In this document: one piece after another, positions 35,287-45,350 of the stretch
Layout: each line of letters opens with the position of its first letter
Position numbering within the stretch: position 1 is the stretch's first letter
Origin: Reinekea thalattae
GTDB taxonomy: Bacteria > Pseudomonadota > Gammaproteobacteria > Pseudomonadales > Natronospirillaceae
DNA length: 64,000 nucleotides
NCBI RefSeq assembly: GCF_008041945.1
Contig: NZ_VKAD01000002.1
Coordinates: 310,001-374,000 of the forward strand
Reading direction: 5' to 3'
The notes under the pieces: model-generated
Database searches by the model: none
What the model saw: only the letters and a program-made list of their open reading frames with translations
Told to the model about the DNA's origin: nothing
Translations under genes and position numbers: made by a program

Positions 35287-35312
35287 AAAGAACGCCCTGA
35301 TGGGCGTTCTTT
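35287..35312 (-). terminator. Terminator-like hairpin after the SH3-domain gene
   Basis: Perfect 11-bp inverted repeat AAAGAACGCCC/GGGCGTTCTTT (35287-35297 with 35302-35312), 37 bp past the SH3-domain gene stop on the minus strand. The 3' side is only moderately T-rich. Confidence 0.65.
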
Positions 35313-35348
35313 AAATAACAGGAGGATAAAGCGAGCAAGAAAACTGGC

Positions 35349-36026
35349 TTAAGACCAGCTGTCGCGACGCTTTTTACCCGCAACGCGAGGTAGGATAACA
35401 CCCAGAATAATACCTAGGATGATTAGACCGCCGCCAGCCAATAACCACTGGTTATCATTGTATTCACGCAATGATTGGTTCTCGGCTTTTAACACATCGT
35501 TTTCATTTTTTAGGTTGGCGTTTTCTTCTGAAACTTCTTGGATACGCGCATCAAGGTCAATCGCATCACTGCTGATCGCTCGAATACGGTTCAGTTCTTT
35601 AGTTAATTCGGCGTTGTCGGTACGTAAGGTTAAAATTTCGCCGTTTACGTCGCCTTTGTCGGTCAGTAGATCAGAGTACTTTTTCTCTAGATCTTCAATT
35701 TGGTTTTGCAGCTGGTTTTTCTCTGCTTCGATATTGGCAATCTTAAGTGCACTGGTCTGTTCACTGGCCAAGTAGCGACGAGGAATCCAACCTTCTAGGC
35801 CGGCATCGGTTCGAACACGGCTGTAGCTGCTGCCGTCAGGTGCTTCTAAAACTTCCATGCGAGTGCCCGACTGAATGACTTTTAGGACACGGCCAGAACT
35901 GGATGGCTCTGAACGAATGCTGACCCATAATACATCACTTAACCAAGCGGTTTCTGCGAACGTCGCAATAGGTGCAGAAAACAGTGAGAAGACAAGTAAC
36001 AGTTTAACGACGGATCTGGAAGGCAT
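35349..36026 (-). CDS. TIGR04211-type SH3 domain membrane protein (YgiM-like)
   Basis: A 225-aa protein: signal peptide (1-24), bacterial SH3 domain (about 28-90; WVSIRSEPSSSGRVLKVI, GLEGWIPRRYLA), long coiled coil (about 95-190), transmembrane helix (about 194-213; WLLAGGGLIILGIILGVIL) and a short basic tail (RVAGKKRRDSWS). E. coli YgiM has the same order. It probably sits in the inner membrane with the SH3 domain in the periplasm. Exact function unknown. Confidence 0.9.
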   Translation of the reverse strand: MPSRSVVKLLLVFSLFSAPIATFAETAWLSDVLWVSIRSEPSSSGRVLKVIQSGTRMEVLEAPDGSSYSRVRTDAGLEGWIPRRYLASEQTSALKIANIEAEKNQLQNQIEDLEKKYSDLLTDKGDVNGEILTLRTDNAELTKELNRIRAISSDAIDLDARIQEVSEENANLKNENDVLKAENQSLREYNDNQWLLAGGGLIILGIILGVILPRVAGKKRRDSWS

Positions 36027-36243
36027 GGATATTTCCTATGAATAAGTGGTTATATAAAAAGCTGTTTCGCCTAGTCAAAGGCACCCAGTAACATTAATAG
36101 CGCATAAGTTAAGGGCCAGAGGCCTTTAATGCAACACAAAGGCCATATTTTTGTTAACCTGAGCGCATATTGCAAACCTCGTTAAGCTGGTCTTTTCGTG
36201 GATTATTTTTATCGGACAAGACACTTAAGGATTCGCATCGTTC

Positions 36244-37116
36244 ATGATACCGAATTGCGCCCACGAATGGGAATTGCATTGCCATAGCCGGTTTTCGGAT
36301 GGCTCGCTTTCATTACCCGAACTATTTCAACTGGCTCAACAAAATGGTGTGCAACATTTGGCATTAACCGACCACGATACCTGTGCTGGGTACCGTCATG
36401 CCGTTGATAATCAGCTAGTGCCCGAGGATTTAACCCTGTATCCGGCTGCTGAGCTTTCCTGTATCTGGGCCAAGCGCACCTTGCATATTGTTGGTCTAGG
36501 TATCGATGCTTATTCTGAGCAGTGGCTGGCGATAGAGAAAGACTATGACCGGCGGCGCGAAAAGCGTTTTCAGCGCATCGTCTATTTACTGCAAAAAAAT
36601 GGCTTGAGCGTTGATGAGGCCGCTATCCGCAAGCTGGCAGAACCAGGGCCGCCAGCGCGCCCGCATATTGCTCAATATTTGGTCGACTCTGGTCAGGCTA
36701 AAAATATAGCCGCTGTTTTTAAACGCTGGCTAGGTCAGGGGCAGCTGGGTGATGTTAAAAGCCACTGGCCAGATTTAATCGATGCTGTTGCGGCTATTCA
36801 ACAGTGTGGCGGTATCGCCGTGATCGCTCACCCGCATCGCTATAAACTGACTTGGACCAAAGCCAGAGAGCTGATTGCAGACTTCAGCGCAGCGGGTGGC
36901 CGTGGCATCGAAGTCGCTTGCATTGGCATTCACCCAGATATGAGTAAGTTTTTAGTGGCGCAGGCGCAAGAGCACGATTTGCTAGTCAGCGGTGGTAGTG
37001 ATTTTCACCACTTGCACACCCAATGGCTCAAGCTCGGCACCTATCCGATGTGGCCGAACCATGTAACCAGCGTTAAAGAGTGGCTCTTGCAGCGCGATGT
37101 TGCACTGGCGCGTTAA
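36244..37116 (+). CDS. rnm: PHP-domain RNase AM (YciV family)
   Basis: A 290-aa PHP-fold metallo-enzyme. Metal ligands are visible in ELHCHSRFSDGSL (near 10-22), LALTDHDTCAGY (near 39-50), AELSCIW, IAVIAHPHRYK and the C-terminal VSGGSDFHH. YciV/RNase AM trims 5' ends of rRNA and degrades oligonucleotides 5'-3'. The yciO gene follows, as in E. coli. Confidence 0.9.
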   Translation: MIPNCAHEWELHCHSRFSDGSLSLPELFQLAQQNGVQHLALTDHDTCAGYRHAVDNQLVPEDLTLYPAAELSCIWAKRTLHIVGLGIDAYSEQWLAIEKDYDRRREKRFQRIVYLLQKNGLSVDEAAIRKLAEPGPPARPHIAQYLVDSGQAKNIAAVFKRWLGQGQLGDVKSHWPDLIDAVAAIQQCGGIAVIAHPHRYKLTWTKARELIADFSAAGGRGIEVACIGIHPDMSKFLVAQAQEHDLLVSGGSDFHHLHTQWLKLGTYPMWPNHVTSVKEWLLQRDVALAR

Positions 37117-37209
37117 GCGAGTCTCAAGCTTCGCATACGAAAGCTTTGCCGTTGTTCAATTTGTGATAAAGTAGCGGCCTATTCTATCGAGTACTTGGCG
37201 GGAGCCAAC

Positions 37210-37830
37210 ATGAGTCAATTTTTTGTTATTCACCCCGATAACCCGCAGCCGCGTTTAATCAAACAGGCTGTCGATATTTTACGTAGCGGTGGCGTCATCG
37301 CTTACCCAACCGATACCGCCTATGCATTGGGTTGCATGATGGGCGATAAAAACGGTATTGACCGCCTTCGTCGTATTCGGCAGATCGACGATAAGCACAA
37401 TTTAACCTTGGTTTGTCGCGACCTGTCTGACTTATCCACCTTTGCCAAGGTCGATAACGTCGCCTTTCGCTTGATCAAAAATAACACCCCCGGCCCCTAT
37501 ACCTTTATTTTAGAAGCCACGCGTGAAGTGCCACGCAGACTGTTGCACCCAAAACGCCGAACCATTGGTTTGCGTGTGCTGAGCAACCAGATTGCCGCAG
37601 ATTTATTGCAAGAGTTAGGCGAGCCGATGTTATCAACCTCGTTAATTTTGCCGAACGAAGAAGAACCATTGGCCGACCCTTACTACATCCGCGATGTCTT
37701 AGAGCATGATTTAGACTTGGTCATCGATGGCGGCTTTTGTGGTTTTGAAGAATCAACCGTTGTCAGTTTGCTTGAAGGCGTCCCTGAAGTTGTGAGGCAA
37801 GGCGCTGGCGACACCGCCCCGTTCATGTAA
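37210..37830 (+). CDS. yciO: YciO (Sua5/YciO/YrdC family)
   Basis: A 206-aa protein closely matching E. coli YciO in length and in the segments MSQFFVIHPDNPQPRL, VIAYPTDTAYALGC, VDNVAFRLIKNNTPGPYTF and EPMLSTSLILP. The family makes threonylcarbamoyl-AMP for tRNA t6A, although YciO itself appears not to replace TsaC in E. coli. The ATG at 37210 is preceded by GGGAG; the TTG at 37195 is rejected. scpA begins 10 bp after. Confidence 0.93.
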   Translation: MSQFFVIHPDNPQPRLIKQAVDILRSGGVIAYPTDTAYALGCMMGDKNGIDRLRRIRQIDDKHNLTLVCRDLSDLSTFAKVDNVAFRLIKNNTPGPYTFILEATREVPRRLLHPKRRTIGLRVLSNQIAADLLQELGEPMLSTSLILPNEEEPLADPYYIRDVLEHDLDLVIDGGFCGFEESTVVSLLEGVPEVVRQGAGDTAPFM

Positions 37831-37840
37831 ACTCGACCCT

Positions 37841-38779
37841 ATGATAGAAGATAACCAACCCACCGAAACATCGGCCGATGATGCCACACCTAAAGCCTCT
37901 GAACTGTTTAATGCAGCAGAGCTTCCGGTGCCGCAAGATAAGCTGACGCCAAAGCAGAAAGCCTTGCAGGCTTTGCGTGAGCGCGCTGCGGCTGAGCAGT
38001 CGGAAATGCCTTTCGCTGTTGTCGAAGGCGAAGCCATGACGCAGATCCCGATCGATCTGTACATTCCACCGGATGCGCTAGAAGTATTTCTCGATGCCTT
38101 CGAAGGGCCGCTCGATTTGCTACTTTATTTAATTCGTAAGCAAAACCTCGATATTCTCAACATCAACGTGTTCGAAATTACCCGCCAATATATGGATTAC
38201 ATTGGCTTAATGAACAACATGCAGCTCGAGTTAGCTGCAGAGTATTTGGTGATGGCCTCGATGTTGGCCGAAATTAAAAGCCGCATGCTGTTGCCACGCC
38301 AAGTTGCAGAAGGCGAGGAAGAAGAAGGCGATCCAAGAGCAGAGCTGATTCGTCGCTTACAGGAATACGAACAATTCAAAGAGGCAGCTGAAAATATCGA
38401 TGAAATGCCACGTGTTGGCCGCGATATGTTTACCGCCGAAGAGATGCGCCCCGATTACGAACGGCCAAAACTTCACCCTGAGGTCGACTTACGGGAAGTG
38501 ATGCTAGCATTCAAAGAGGTAATGGGCCGAGCTGAAATGTTTGAAGAGCATGAGGTTCATAAAGAAACCCTATCGACCCGAGCGCGAATGTCGGAAGTGT
38601 TAGAGCAGTTACAAGGCAAGGCGTTTGTGCCATTTATTAACCTATTCAACACAGACGAAGGTCGAATGGGTGTCGTGGTGACATTTTTAGCGATTATGGA
38701 GCTTTCCAAAGAGTCGCTGATTGATCTGGTGCAGAACGAGGTGTTTGCGCCGATTCACGTTAAAGCACGATCAGAATAA
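37841..38779 (+). CDS. scpA: Segregation and condensation protein A
   Basis: Kleisin subunit that bridges SMC heads, 312 aa. The conserved domain starts at about residue 80 with FEGPLDLLLYLIRKQNLDIL. AEYLVMASMLAEIKSRMLLP near 130 and a C-terminal winged helix (VTFLAIMELSKESLIDLVQ) follow. An 80-residue N-terminal extension precedes it. In the same run as scpB and rluB, which is a common gammaproteobacterial order. Confidence 0.95.
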   Translation: MIEDNQPTETSADDATPKASELFNAAELPVPQDKLTPKQKALQALRERAAAEQSEMPFAVVEGEAMTQIPIDLYIPPDALEVFLDAFEGPLDLLLYLIRKQNLDILNINVFEITRQYMDYIGLMNNMQLELAAEYLVMASMLAEIKSRMLLPRQVAEGEEEEGDPRAELIRRLQEYEQFKEAAENIDEMPRVGRDMFTAEEMRPDYERPKLHPEVDLREVMLAFKEVMGRAEMFEEHEVHKETLSTRARMSEVLEQLQGKAFVPFINLFNTDEGRMGVVVTFLAIMELSKESLIDLVQNEVFAPIHVKARSE

Positions 38780-38837
38780 TGCATGGCAAAAACGATAAAT
38801 TGTAAAAACGTTAAAAAGTACAGCAGTCGGATAAATT

Positions 38838-40289
38838 ATGACGGATCAAAATAATCAACATTCGCAACAGGATGCCCAAGGCTTAAACGATGAGGCTGCA
38901 TCCGGCGAGACAACTGAACGCCAAGAGCAGGCGGTTGAAGTCGAAGATCAAGCGATTGATGAAAGCCAAGATCAAGCGGATCAAGGCCAAATAGATCAAG
39001 CAGCAGGCGAAACTGAAGAGACAGCCGAGCTAAGCGATCAGCAAGAATCGGAATCGTCTGCCAGTACTGACACTGAGTCAGCGCAAACAGAACAGAAGCC
39101 GTTAACCGACGATTCAGCAACAGAGAGCGCTACTGACGAAAGCGCGCAGCTGCAAGATGCCGACCCAGCTGCGCATGGCGATATCGAAATGACCGAGCCA
39201 AACGAAGATGTGCTCGACGATAACGAGCAGGGCGACCCTTATGGCGGGCATACCCCTGAAGCGTTAAAAAATATTATAGAGTCAGCTTTGTTTGCCTCCG
39301 GTACCACACTGAACGTCAGTCATTTACGGGCGTTATTTGAAGATCATGAGCGCCCGCACGGTCGAACAGTTCGGGCGTTGTTAACTGAATTGGTCGCAGC
39401 CTATGAAAACCGTGGCGTGCAATTAGTTGAAGTTGCCAGCGGCTATCGCTTTCAGACCGAAGCTAAAACTGCCCAATGGGTGGCACGCTTGTGGGATGAA
39501 AAACCGCAACGCTATTCACGCGCCCTGTTAGAAACGATTGCGCTCATTGCTTATCGCCAGCCGATTACCCGAAGTGAAATTGAAGACGTACGTGGTGTCG
39601 CCGTCAGCTCTAGTATTATTCGTACGCTTTTGGAGCGCGAATGGGTACGAGTGGTTGGTCATCGCGATGTTCCCGGTCGCCCTGCAATGTACGCTACAAC
39701 CCGTCAGTTTTTAGATTACTTTGGTTTAAGCTCGTTAGATCAGCTACCTAATTTGTCGGAAATTAGAAACATGGAAGAGCTGAATCCTCAGATGGATTTA
39801 GACACCAAAGAAAACACTGCTGAAACTGATCAGCAGTCAGAAATATCGTTCAGCGGCCTAATCGACAAAATACGCGATACTCAAGCGAGTGGTAAAACGG
39901 GTAATGAATTTATCGACGAGCAGCTCGATGATGAATTACAACAGATGGACGATGTGAACAATCAATTCGAACAAGCATTAGAGCAACAGCGGGCAGAAAA
40001 AGAACACCCCAATTTAGACTTGGAAGATGAAGACGAGGCAGAAGCAAGCGCGCCGTCAGAGTTAACCGAAGAACCAACCGAACAAACAGATGTGGCGCAG
40101 ATAAATACGCCAAACCCAACTGGCAGTGTCCTAAATCAAACTGACAGTGCCTCTCAGCCTGAAGATGCCGATCTTGAGCTTTCCGAGCAAGAGAAGTGGA
40201 AAATCATTCAGGAAAAACTAGCACAGCAACAAGCTCTGTTGGACGATCGTGAGACCGACCAGCCGAGCGAGGAAAACGATGATGAGTGA
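38838..40289 (+). CDS. scpB: Segregation and condensation protein B with long acidic extensions
   Basis: Kleisin-associated winged-helix protein of the SMC-ScpAB complex. The ScpB core is about residues 143-300 ([40 protein letters not shown]). ScpB is usually near 200 aa; this one is 483 because of an acidic, Gln/Glu/Asp-rich N-terminus of about 135 residues and an acidic C-terminal tail of about 180 residues, both probably disordered. It overlaps rluB by 8 bp. Confidence 0.93.
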   Translation: MTDQNNQHSQQDAQGLNDEAASGETTERQEQAVEVEDQAIDESQDQADQGQIDQAAGETEETAELSDQQESESSASTDTESAQTEQKPLTDDSATESATDESAQLQDADPAAHGDIEMTEPNEDVLDDNEQGDPYGGHTPEALKNIIESALFASGTTLNVSHLRALFEDHERPHGRTVRALLTELVAAYENRGVQLVEVASGYRFQTEAKTAQWVARLWDEKPQRYSRALLETIALIAYRQPITRSEIEDVRGVAVSSSIIRTLLEREWVRVVGHRDVPGRPAMYATTRQFLDYFGLSSLDQLPNLSEIRNMEELNPQMDLDTKENTAETDQQSEISFSGLIDKIRDTQASGKTGNEFIDEQLDDELQQMDDVNNQFEQALEQQRAEKEHPNLDLEDEDEAEASAPSELTEEPTEQTDVAQINTPNPTGSVLNQTDSASQPEDADLELSEQEKWKIIQEKLAQQQALLDDRETDQPSEENDDE

Positions 40290-41109
40290 AGAAAGAATTC
40301 AAAAAGTATTGGCGCAAGCCGGTGCCGGTTCACGCCGAGAAATGGAACGCGCGATTGAAGAAGGTCGCGTCATGGTTAATGGTGAATCAGTCAAGCTCGG
40401 CGATAAGATGACACTGTCTGATGAACTGACTCTCGATGGCAAAAGCATTAAGTTAGAAAGTAAAGCAGTGCGTCGTGTGCTGATTTATAACAAGCCCGAA
40501 GGCGAAATTTGCACCCGTAAAGACCCAGAAGGCCGACATACGGTTTTCGATAAACTGCCTAAGTTGCCCGGTGAGCGTTGGGTTGCGGTTGGTCGTTTGG
40601 ATATCAACACCTCTGGCTTGCTGCTGTTTACCAACGACGGCGAAATGGCGAACCGTTTAATGCACCCAAGCCGACAGGTTGAACGCGAATACGCCGTGCG
40701 CGTGCTCGGTGAAGTGACGCAAGAACAAATCGATACCATGTGCGAAGGCGTACAGCTGGAAGATGGTTTTGCTAAGTTTACCGATGTGCAGTTTTTTGAT
40801 GGCCGCGGTGCTAACCAGTGGTTCCATGTGGTGATTATGGAAGGGCGTAATCGTGAAGTTCGTCGCTTATGGGAAAGCCAAGGCTTGCAAGTTTCTCGTT
40901 TAAAACGAGTGCGCTATGGTTCGGTGTTTTTAGATTCAGAAGTGCGCGCCGGTACTTGGCAAGAATTACCGAAAAAAGAAATCGATAAACTTGCCGCCAG
41001 TGTTGAACTGCCCGCCATGCCGTGGAAGTCAATCGTGAAAAATAAGTTTGATCCACTAAAACGAAAAATGGAAAAACAACGAACAAGACGTTCGGTAGGA
41101 AAGCGTTAA
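40282..41109 (+). CDS. rluB: 23S rRNA pseudouridine(2605) synthase
   Basis: A 275-aa RsuA/RluB-family synthase. The N-terminal S4 domain starts [19 protein letters not shown]. The catalytic motif [19 protein letters not shown] holds the nucleophilic Asp. The C-terminus is basic ([14 protein letters not shown]), favouring RluB over RsuA. Tandem ATGs at 40279 and 40282 follow a GAGGAAAAC ribosome site inside scpB; either could start. Confidence 0.93.
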   Translation: MSEERIQKVLAQAGAGSRREMERAIEEGRVMVNGESVKLGDKMTLSDELTLDGKSIKLESKAVRRVLIYNKPEGEICTRKDPEGRHTVFDKLPKLPGERWVAVGRLDINTSGLLLFTNDGEMANRLMHPSRQVEREYAVRVLGEVTQEQIDTMCEGVQLEDGFAKFTDVQFFDGRGANQWFHVVIMEGRNREVRRLWESQGLQVSRLKRVRYGSVFLDSEVRAGTWQELPKKEIDKLAASVELPAMPWKSIVKNKFDPLKRKMEKQRTRRSVGKR

Positions 41110-41116
41110 TCGAACA

Positions 41117-42307
41117 ATGAATGACATTCAGAGCGTTGATGTTTTAATTATAGGGGCCGGAGCATCCGGCCTTTTTTGTGCCATCGAAGCGGCTAAGCGA
41201 GGCCGTAACGTTTTGGTTGTCGACCATGCCAACAAAGCTGGTAAGAAAATCTTGATGAGTGGCGGCGGTCGTTGCAACTTCACCAATATGGATGTTACAC
41301 CGGCTCACTATTTAAGCCAAAACCCACACTTTGTGCGCAGCGCGTTAAGCCGTTATAGCCAATGGGATTTTATCGGCCTCGTTTGCCAGCATGAGGTGGC
41401 TTACCACGAACGAGACCACGGCCAGTTATTTTGTGATAACAACTCAAAAGATATTTTGAATCTATTACTGAGTGAATTAAAAACTGCCGGTGCTCAGTTA
41501 CAACTCAATACTAAAATCGAATCAGTCGAGAAAAAAGACGGCTTGTTCCTACTGCAAAGCAGTTCTGGCGTTATACAGGCGCAATCGTTAGTTGTCGCGA
41601 CAGGCGGACTTTCTATACCAACAATGGGCGCTAGTGATTTTGGTTATAAAATCGCGCAGCAGTTTGGTCACAGTTTGGTGGAATATCGAGCCTCGCTGGT
41701 TCCTTTCACTTGGAACACGGCAGATAAGCAAAGCTGGAGTGAGCTTTCTGGCTTATCACAAACCGTCACGGTCAGTACAGAAAGTGGCCAGGCTTTTCAT
41801 CTCGATGCATTAATTACTCATCGAGGTTTAAGTGGCCCAGCGATGTTACAAATTTCTAACTATTGGCAACCCGGTGAGGCGCTGTTTATCGATTGGCTGC
41901 CAAGCATTGAGATCGAAGTAGAAATTCAACAAGCCAGACATCAACAGGGCAAAAAGCAACTGAAGAATTTTTTAACAGGCTTTATGCCCACTCGCTTAGC
42001 AGAACATTTTTGTGCGCTTTGGCAACTAGAAAAACTACTGGCCGATTTAACTAAAGACGATGTTGCAACCATTAAAAGCCAGTTGCATCAGTGGTGTTTT
42101 AAGCCCGGTGGAACAGAAGGCTATCGCACCGCTGAAGTTACCTTGGGTGGCGTCAGCACCGAGCAAGTATCATCAAAAACCATGCAAAGCCAGCTGTGTG
42201 AAAATCTCTATTTGATTGGTGAGGTGCTGGATGTTACCGGTCACTTAGGCGGTTATAACTTTCAATGGGCATGGTCCAGTGGTTGGGCTGCTGGCCAAGA
42301 ATGTTGA
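41117..42307 (+). CDS. YhiN/HI0933-type flavoprotein
   Basis: A 396-aa FAD-dependent oxidoreductase. The dinucleotide-binding motif VLIIGAGASGLFCAIEAAKR is at residues 9-28, the HI0933 motif KAGKKILMSGGGRCNFTN near 41-58, and the C-terminal FAD motif GEVLDVTGHLGGYNFQWAW. Family members include BaiN-like reductases; the physiological substrate is not known. Confidence 0.9.
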   Translation: MNDIQSVDVLIIGAGASGLFCAIEAAKRGRNVLVVDHANKAGKKILMSGGGRCNFTNMDVTPAHYLSQNPHFVRSALSRYSQWDFIGLVCQHEVAYHERDHGQLFCDNNSKDILNLLLSELKTAGAQLQLNTKIESVEKKDGLFLLQSSSGVIQAQSLVVATGGLSIPTMGASDFGYKIAQQFGHSLVEYRASLVPFTWNTADKQSWSELSGLSQTVTVSTESGQAFHLDALITHRGLSGPAMLQISNYWQPGEALFIDWLPSIEIEVEIQQARHQQGKKQLKNFLTGFMPTRLAEHFCALWQLEKLLADLTKDDVATIKSQLHQWCFKPGGTEGYRTAEVTLGGVSTEQVSSKTMQSQLCENLYLIGEVLDVTGHLGGYNFQWAWSSGWAAGQEC

Positions 42308-42380
42308 TGGCGTTTGTATCTATGTTGATGGTTTGTATATATGAAGAATGATGAATATTGCATTTTAAAGAGTTGCTCAA

Positions 42381-43946
42381 ATGAATGATCTTAAAAAAAT
42401 CGAAAACTCGATTAATGCCCAGAAAAATAACCTTTACCAGATAATAAAAAAACCTGCTTTGCTTGTTTGTTTTTTAATGTGGGTATTTCTATCACTATTA
42501 GTGACGCATAGTGAAAAAGATATCGGTGACGCTTTTTTTTACTTCGTAATGTTTTTTTGCATATTAATAGCAGCCTATATGCTTGTTATTTTTTTGCTTA
42601 AATTTACTGTTGGAGGCAAAGAGACTGTATTAGCTACTGCGACTGTTGAAGGCTTTATCCGTGAAAAGAAGGTTGAATACTTTACGCCAAAAACAGGAAC
42701 CGTCACTAATTATATATATTATCTGGATGTCATAAATTCATCACCACGCTTAAGAACAGTGACGATTAACTTTGTGCAATACGATTGCGTGAGTGAAATG
42801 TATCGCCGTAATCCAGATAAGCTGATCAAAACGGAAGTCGCAATCTTAAAACCTAAAGCTGCTGACTTAATCTCTAGTTATACATTAGACGGAACGCTGG
42901 TTCTATTACCATTTAAAGAATATGTTTCTGACAAGGATACCGCAGGGAAAATTGTCGAAGATAGTGCAATAGATGAGCAGTACGTAGCTCCGTTGCAGCT
43001 CGGCCGACAGCCTGTTTTCAATGCTGCCAGATACCCTGAAATTAAAGAGAATGCTCAATATGAAGATGTGCTAACGCCCGGCATGTCAATTATTAAGTTT
43101 GAACACTTTGACGACGTAACGCTAGAGCAGGAGACAGTCTTCGAAGGCGATAAGTTAATGGATTATAGCTATATCAAAGATGCTATATCTGAGTCGGGTA
43201 ATGTCTATAATGAGTTTATGGATTTTCGTACACGCGAGGAGCCTAAAGTACACCGTAAGGGGCCTAATTTTTTAGGCTACTGCCTTATCTTTTACGCGGT
43301 TAACTTTTTTTTCATCCGAAATCATTCCAGCTTCCAAGATTCATACTTGTTTCTAAACATATTGATCACTTCTGTTTTAGTACTAGGTTATGCTTTTTTT
43401 ATCTATGTTCCTCTAAGGGTTTCGTTACCCGTTCGGTTTCATCGAAATAATGACGAAGTATATCTGTATGAAAAGCAGGGGCTGTATAAAGTTCCTTGGC
43501 AAGAGCTTGATGTTTCTATCGTTGCTAGAAAACAGGATTCCGATACCATTTATGATTTAGTTGTCTGGTTGCCAGGAAAATATAATCATGAAAATAAGAA
43601 TGCGCCAGATACCTATAGAACGCTCTATAGCTCTAGCAATATACATGGGAAAGTTTATTTTTATTGGGATTATATTAACCGCTACATGAACTTTGATCCT
43701 TATTTTGAGCAGTATATTGAATCAGACGATAAGCCAAAAAAGAAAGAAAAAGAACAAAAAGACCCAACCAAAGGAGCGAGTTTATTTGATCTTTTTATAG
43801 GCCTTGTTGTGTTTTTTATGATCCCGGTAGTTATAATTTTTTTGGCATCAGACACAAGTGCTTTGAGAGCGAGGTTAAACCCGAATAAACAAAAGTGGCC
43901 CGATATCGTACATAAATGGAGCGGTCGCATTTCAAATTGGTACTGA
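42381..43946 (+). CDS. Multi-pass membrane protein of unknown function
   Basis: A 521-aa protein I do not recognise with certainty. Two membrane helices near residues 26-44 and 51-75, two more around 298-315 and 325-350, and a last one near 470-490 (LFIGLVVFFMIPVVIIFLA). Between them are two soluble regions. The second contains VRFHRNNDEVYLYEKQG and a later PWQEL, a pattern somewhat like DUF6708-type proteins seen near type VI secretion genes, but this is only a resemblance. AT-richer than its neighbours. Confidence 0.65.
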   Translation: MNDLKKIENSINAQKNNLYQIIKKPALLVCFLMWVFLSLLVTHSEKDIGDAFFYFVMFFCILIAAYMLVIFLLKFTVGGKETVLATATVEGFIREKKVEYFTPKTGTVTNYIYYLDVINSSPRLRTVTINFVQYDCVSEMYRRNPDKLIKTEVAILKPKAADLISSYTLDGTLVLLPFKEYVSDKDTAGKIVEDSAIDEQYVAPLQLGRQPVFNAARYPEIKENAQYEDVLTPGMSIIKFEHFDDVTLEQETVFEGDKLMDYSYIKDAISESGNVYNEFMDFRTREEPKVHRKGPNFLGYCLIFYAVNFFFIRNHSSFQDSYLFLNILITSVLVLGYAFFIYVPLRVSLPVRFHRNNDEVYLYEKQGLYKVPWQELDVSIVARKQDSDTIYDLVVWLPGKYNHENKNAPDTYRTLYSSSNIHGKVYFYWDYINRYMNFDPYFEQYIESDDKPKKKEKEQKDPTKGASLFDLFIGLVVFFMIPVVIIFLASDTSALRARLNPNKQKWPDIVHKWSGRISNWY

Positions 43947-43975
43947 CTTGCAGTACCAATTAATCGTTATGGTTA

Positions 43976-45109
43976 TTAAATTACAGGCTCTTGTTGATGG
44001 CTTATAAATTCTAGTAAGGAACTTTCAAAGGCAGTGAGAGCTTGGTCGAACTCTTCACGATAGGTAAAGCTACCCAATGCCATTCTTATGGCGTTTTCTT
44101 TAGTTGGTGTCGTAGCAGGGTGGTTAAATAAATCCGCAGTTCTTACTTTAATGTTTTTGGAATTCAGGTAGCCGCTAAGTTGGTTCATGTTGAATTGAGG
44201 AGGTAATTTTAGCCAAACATTCAAACCGCCTTCGGTTGCCTCTAAATGATGCTTGACGGAAAACTCCATAAAACGCTTCTGACGATAACGCATTTCTTGC
44301 GCTAATAGTTCTTGGTTGTATTGAAAGCTTTCATGCATTAAAAAGCGGCTGGCCAGTTCAATGTTTATGGTCGAGACCATCCAGCATTGGCTGTGTAGGT
44401 TTAAGTTAAACTCTTTTTGCCAGCCTTCTGGTACTAGAGTAAAGGCTATTCTTAATCCGCCAGCGACGTATTTAGATAAACTAGAAACATAAAACACTCG
44501 ATCGGCTGCCAGTTGTTGCAGCGGCGTTCGCCAATCTTCAGGTAAGCAATAGTTAACATCATCTTCAATGATATAAAAATCATATTGCTGGCTGAGTGCA
44601 ACAATCTTTTCTAACACTTCTGCGGTATAGCGAATGTTTGTTGGGTTTTGCATGTTTGGAGTAATGTACAGCACCTTAGGTCGATGCTGTTGGCAATAGT
44701 GCTCTAGAGCTTCAGTATCTAGGCCATCTTTAGTCAGCGGCACGGCTAAAGGCTTTAGACCGCAGGCATCAACGGCACGAAAAAATCCAGGGTAGGCGAG
44801 CTCCTCGTGTAAAATAAAATCTTCTTTATGTGTGAGTATTTGCAAGCAAGTATAAATACCCTGTTGTGCGCCTTGAGTAAAAACTAAAGTTTCTGCAGCC
44901 GTGTGAATGTTTTTACTAGCCAGCCAGTCGATAAAAATAGTTCGATGTTTATCAATGCCGGTGGCTGCATAAGTCATTACTTCTTCTATGGCGTGAGTAT
45001 CTAACGCTAAATCCTGTAACGCATTTTTTACTAAATTTTGTTGCCCGAGCATTGGCTGCATGCTTGATGCAAAGTCATATTCTTTATTTTCTTGTTTGCT
45101 GATATCCAT
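43976..45109 (-). CDS. MocR-like aminotransferase domain protein lacking the HTH
   Basis: A 377-aa fold-type I PLP protein. It has YITPNMQNPTNIRYTAE, FYIIEDDVNYCLPEDW and the PLP lysine in FYVSSLSKYVAGGLRIAF, which are MocR-type aminotransferase features. There is no N-terminal GntR winged helix and none is encoded in the 150 bp upstream in any frame I checked. It could be an enzyme or a regulator remnant. The start at 45109 (MDISKQENKEY) is uncertain; in-frame ATGs lie upstream to 45142. Divergent from yhhY. Confidence 0.8.
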   Translation of the reverse strand: MDISKQENKEYDFASSMQPMLGQQNLVKNALQDLALDTHAIEEVMTYAATGIDKHRTIFIDWLASKNIHTAAETLVFTQGAQQGIYTCLQILTHKEDFILHEELAYPGFFRAVDACGLKPLAVPLTKDGLDTEALEHYCQQHRPKVLYITPNMQNPTNIRYTAEVLEKIVALSQQYDFYIIEDDVNYCLPEDWRTPLQQLAADRVFYVSSLSKYVAGGLRIAFTLVPEGWQKEFNLNLHSQCWMVSTINIELASRFLMHESFQYNQELLAQEMRYRQKRFMEFSVKHHLEATEGGLNVWLKLPPQFNMNQLSGYLNSKNIKVRTADLFNHPATTPTKENAIRMALGSFTYREEFDQALTAFESSLLEFISHQQEPVI

Positions 45110-45350
45110 AACTGTACCCATAACAATTAAAATGCTGCTCATTTCATGGTGTATTAAAGCCGTTAGTTGAAATGTATACTTTAAATTATGTCGGTACAAT
45201 TTGTTTATCGACTATAACGAGACTATTATCACTGCGTTACTGTTAACAAGCTTGCCAACGATATTTTTATAATTCGTTGCTGCTATTCTATGATTCGCGG
45301 TTGAACCCGCGTAACGAAAAATCATTAAAAAACTAAAAAGGAATAAGTTC

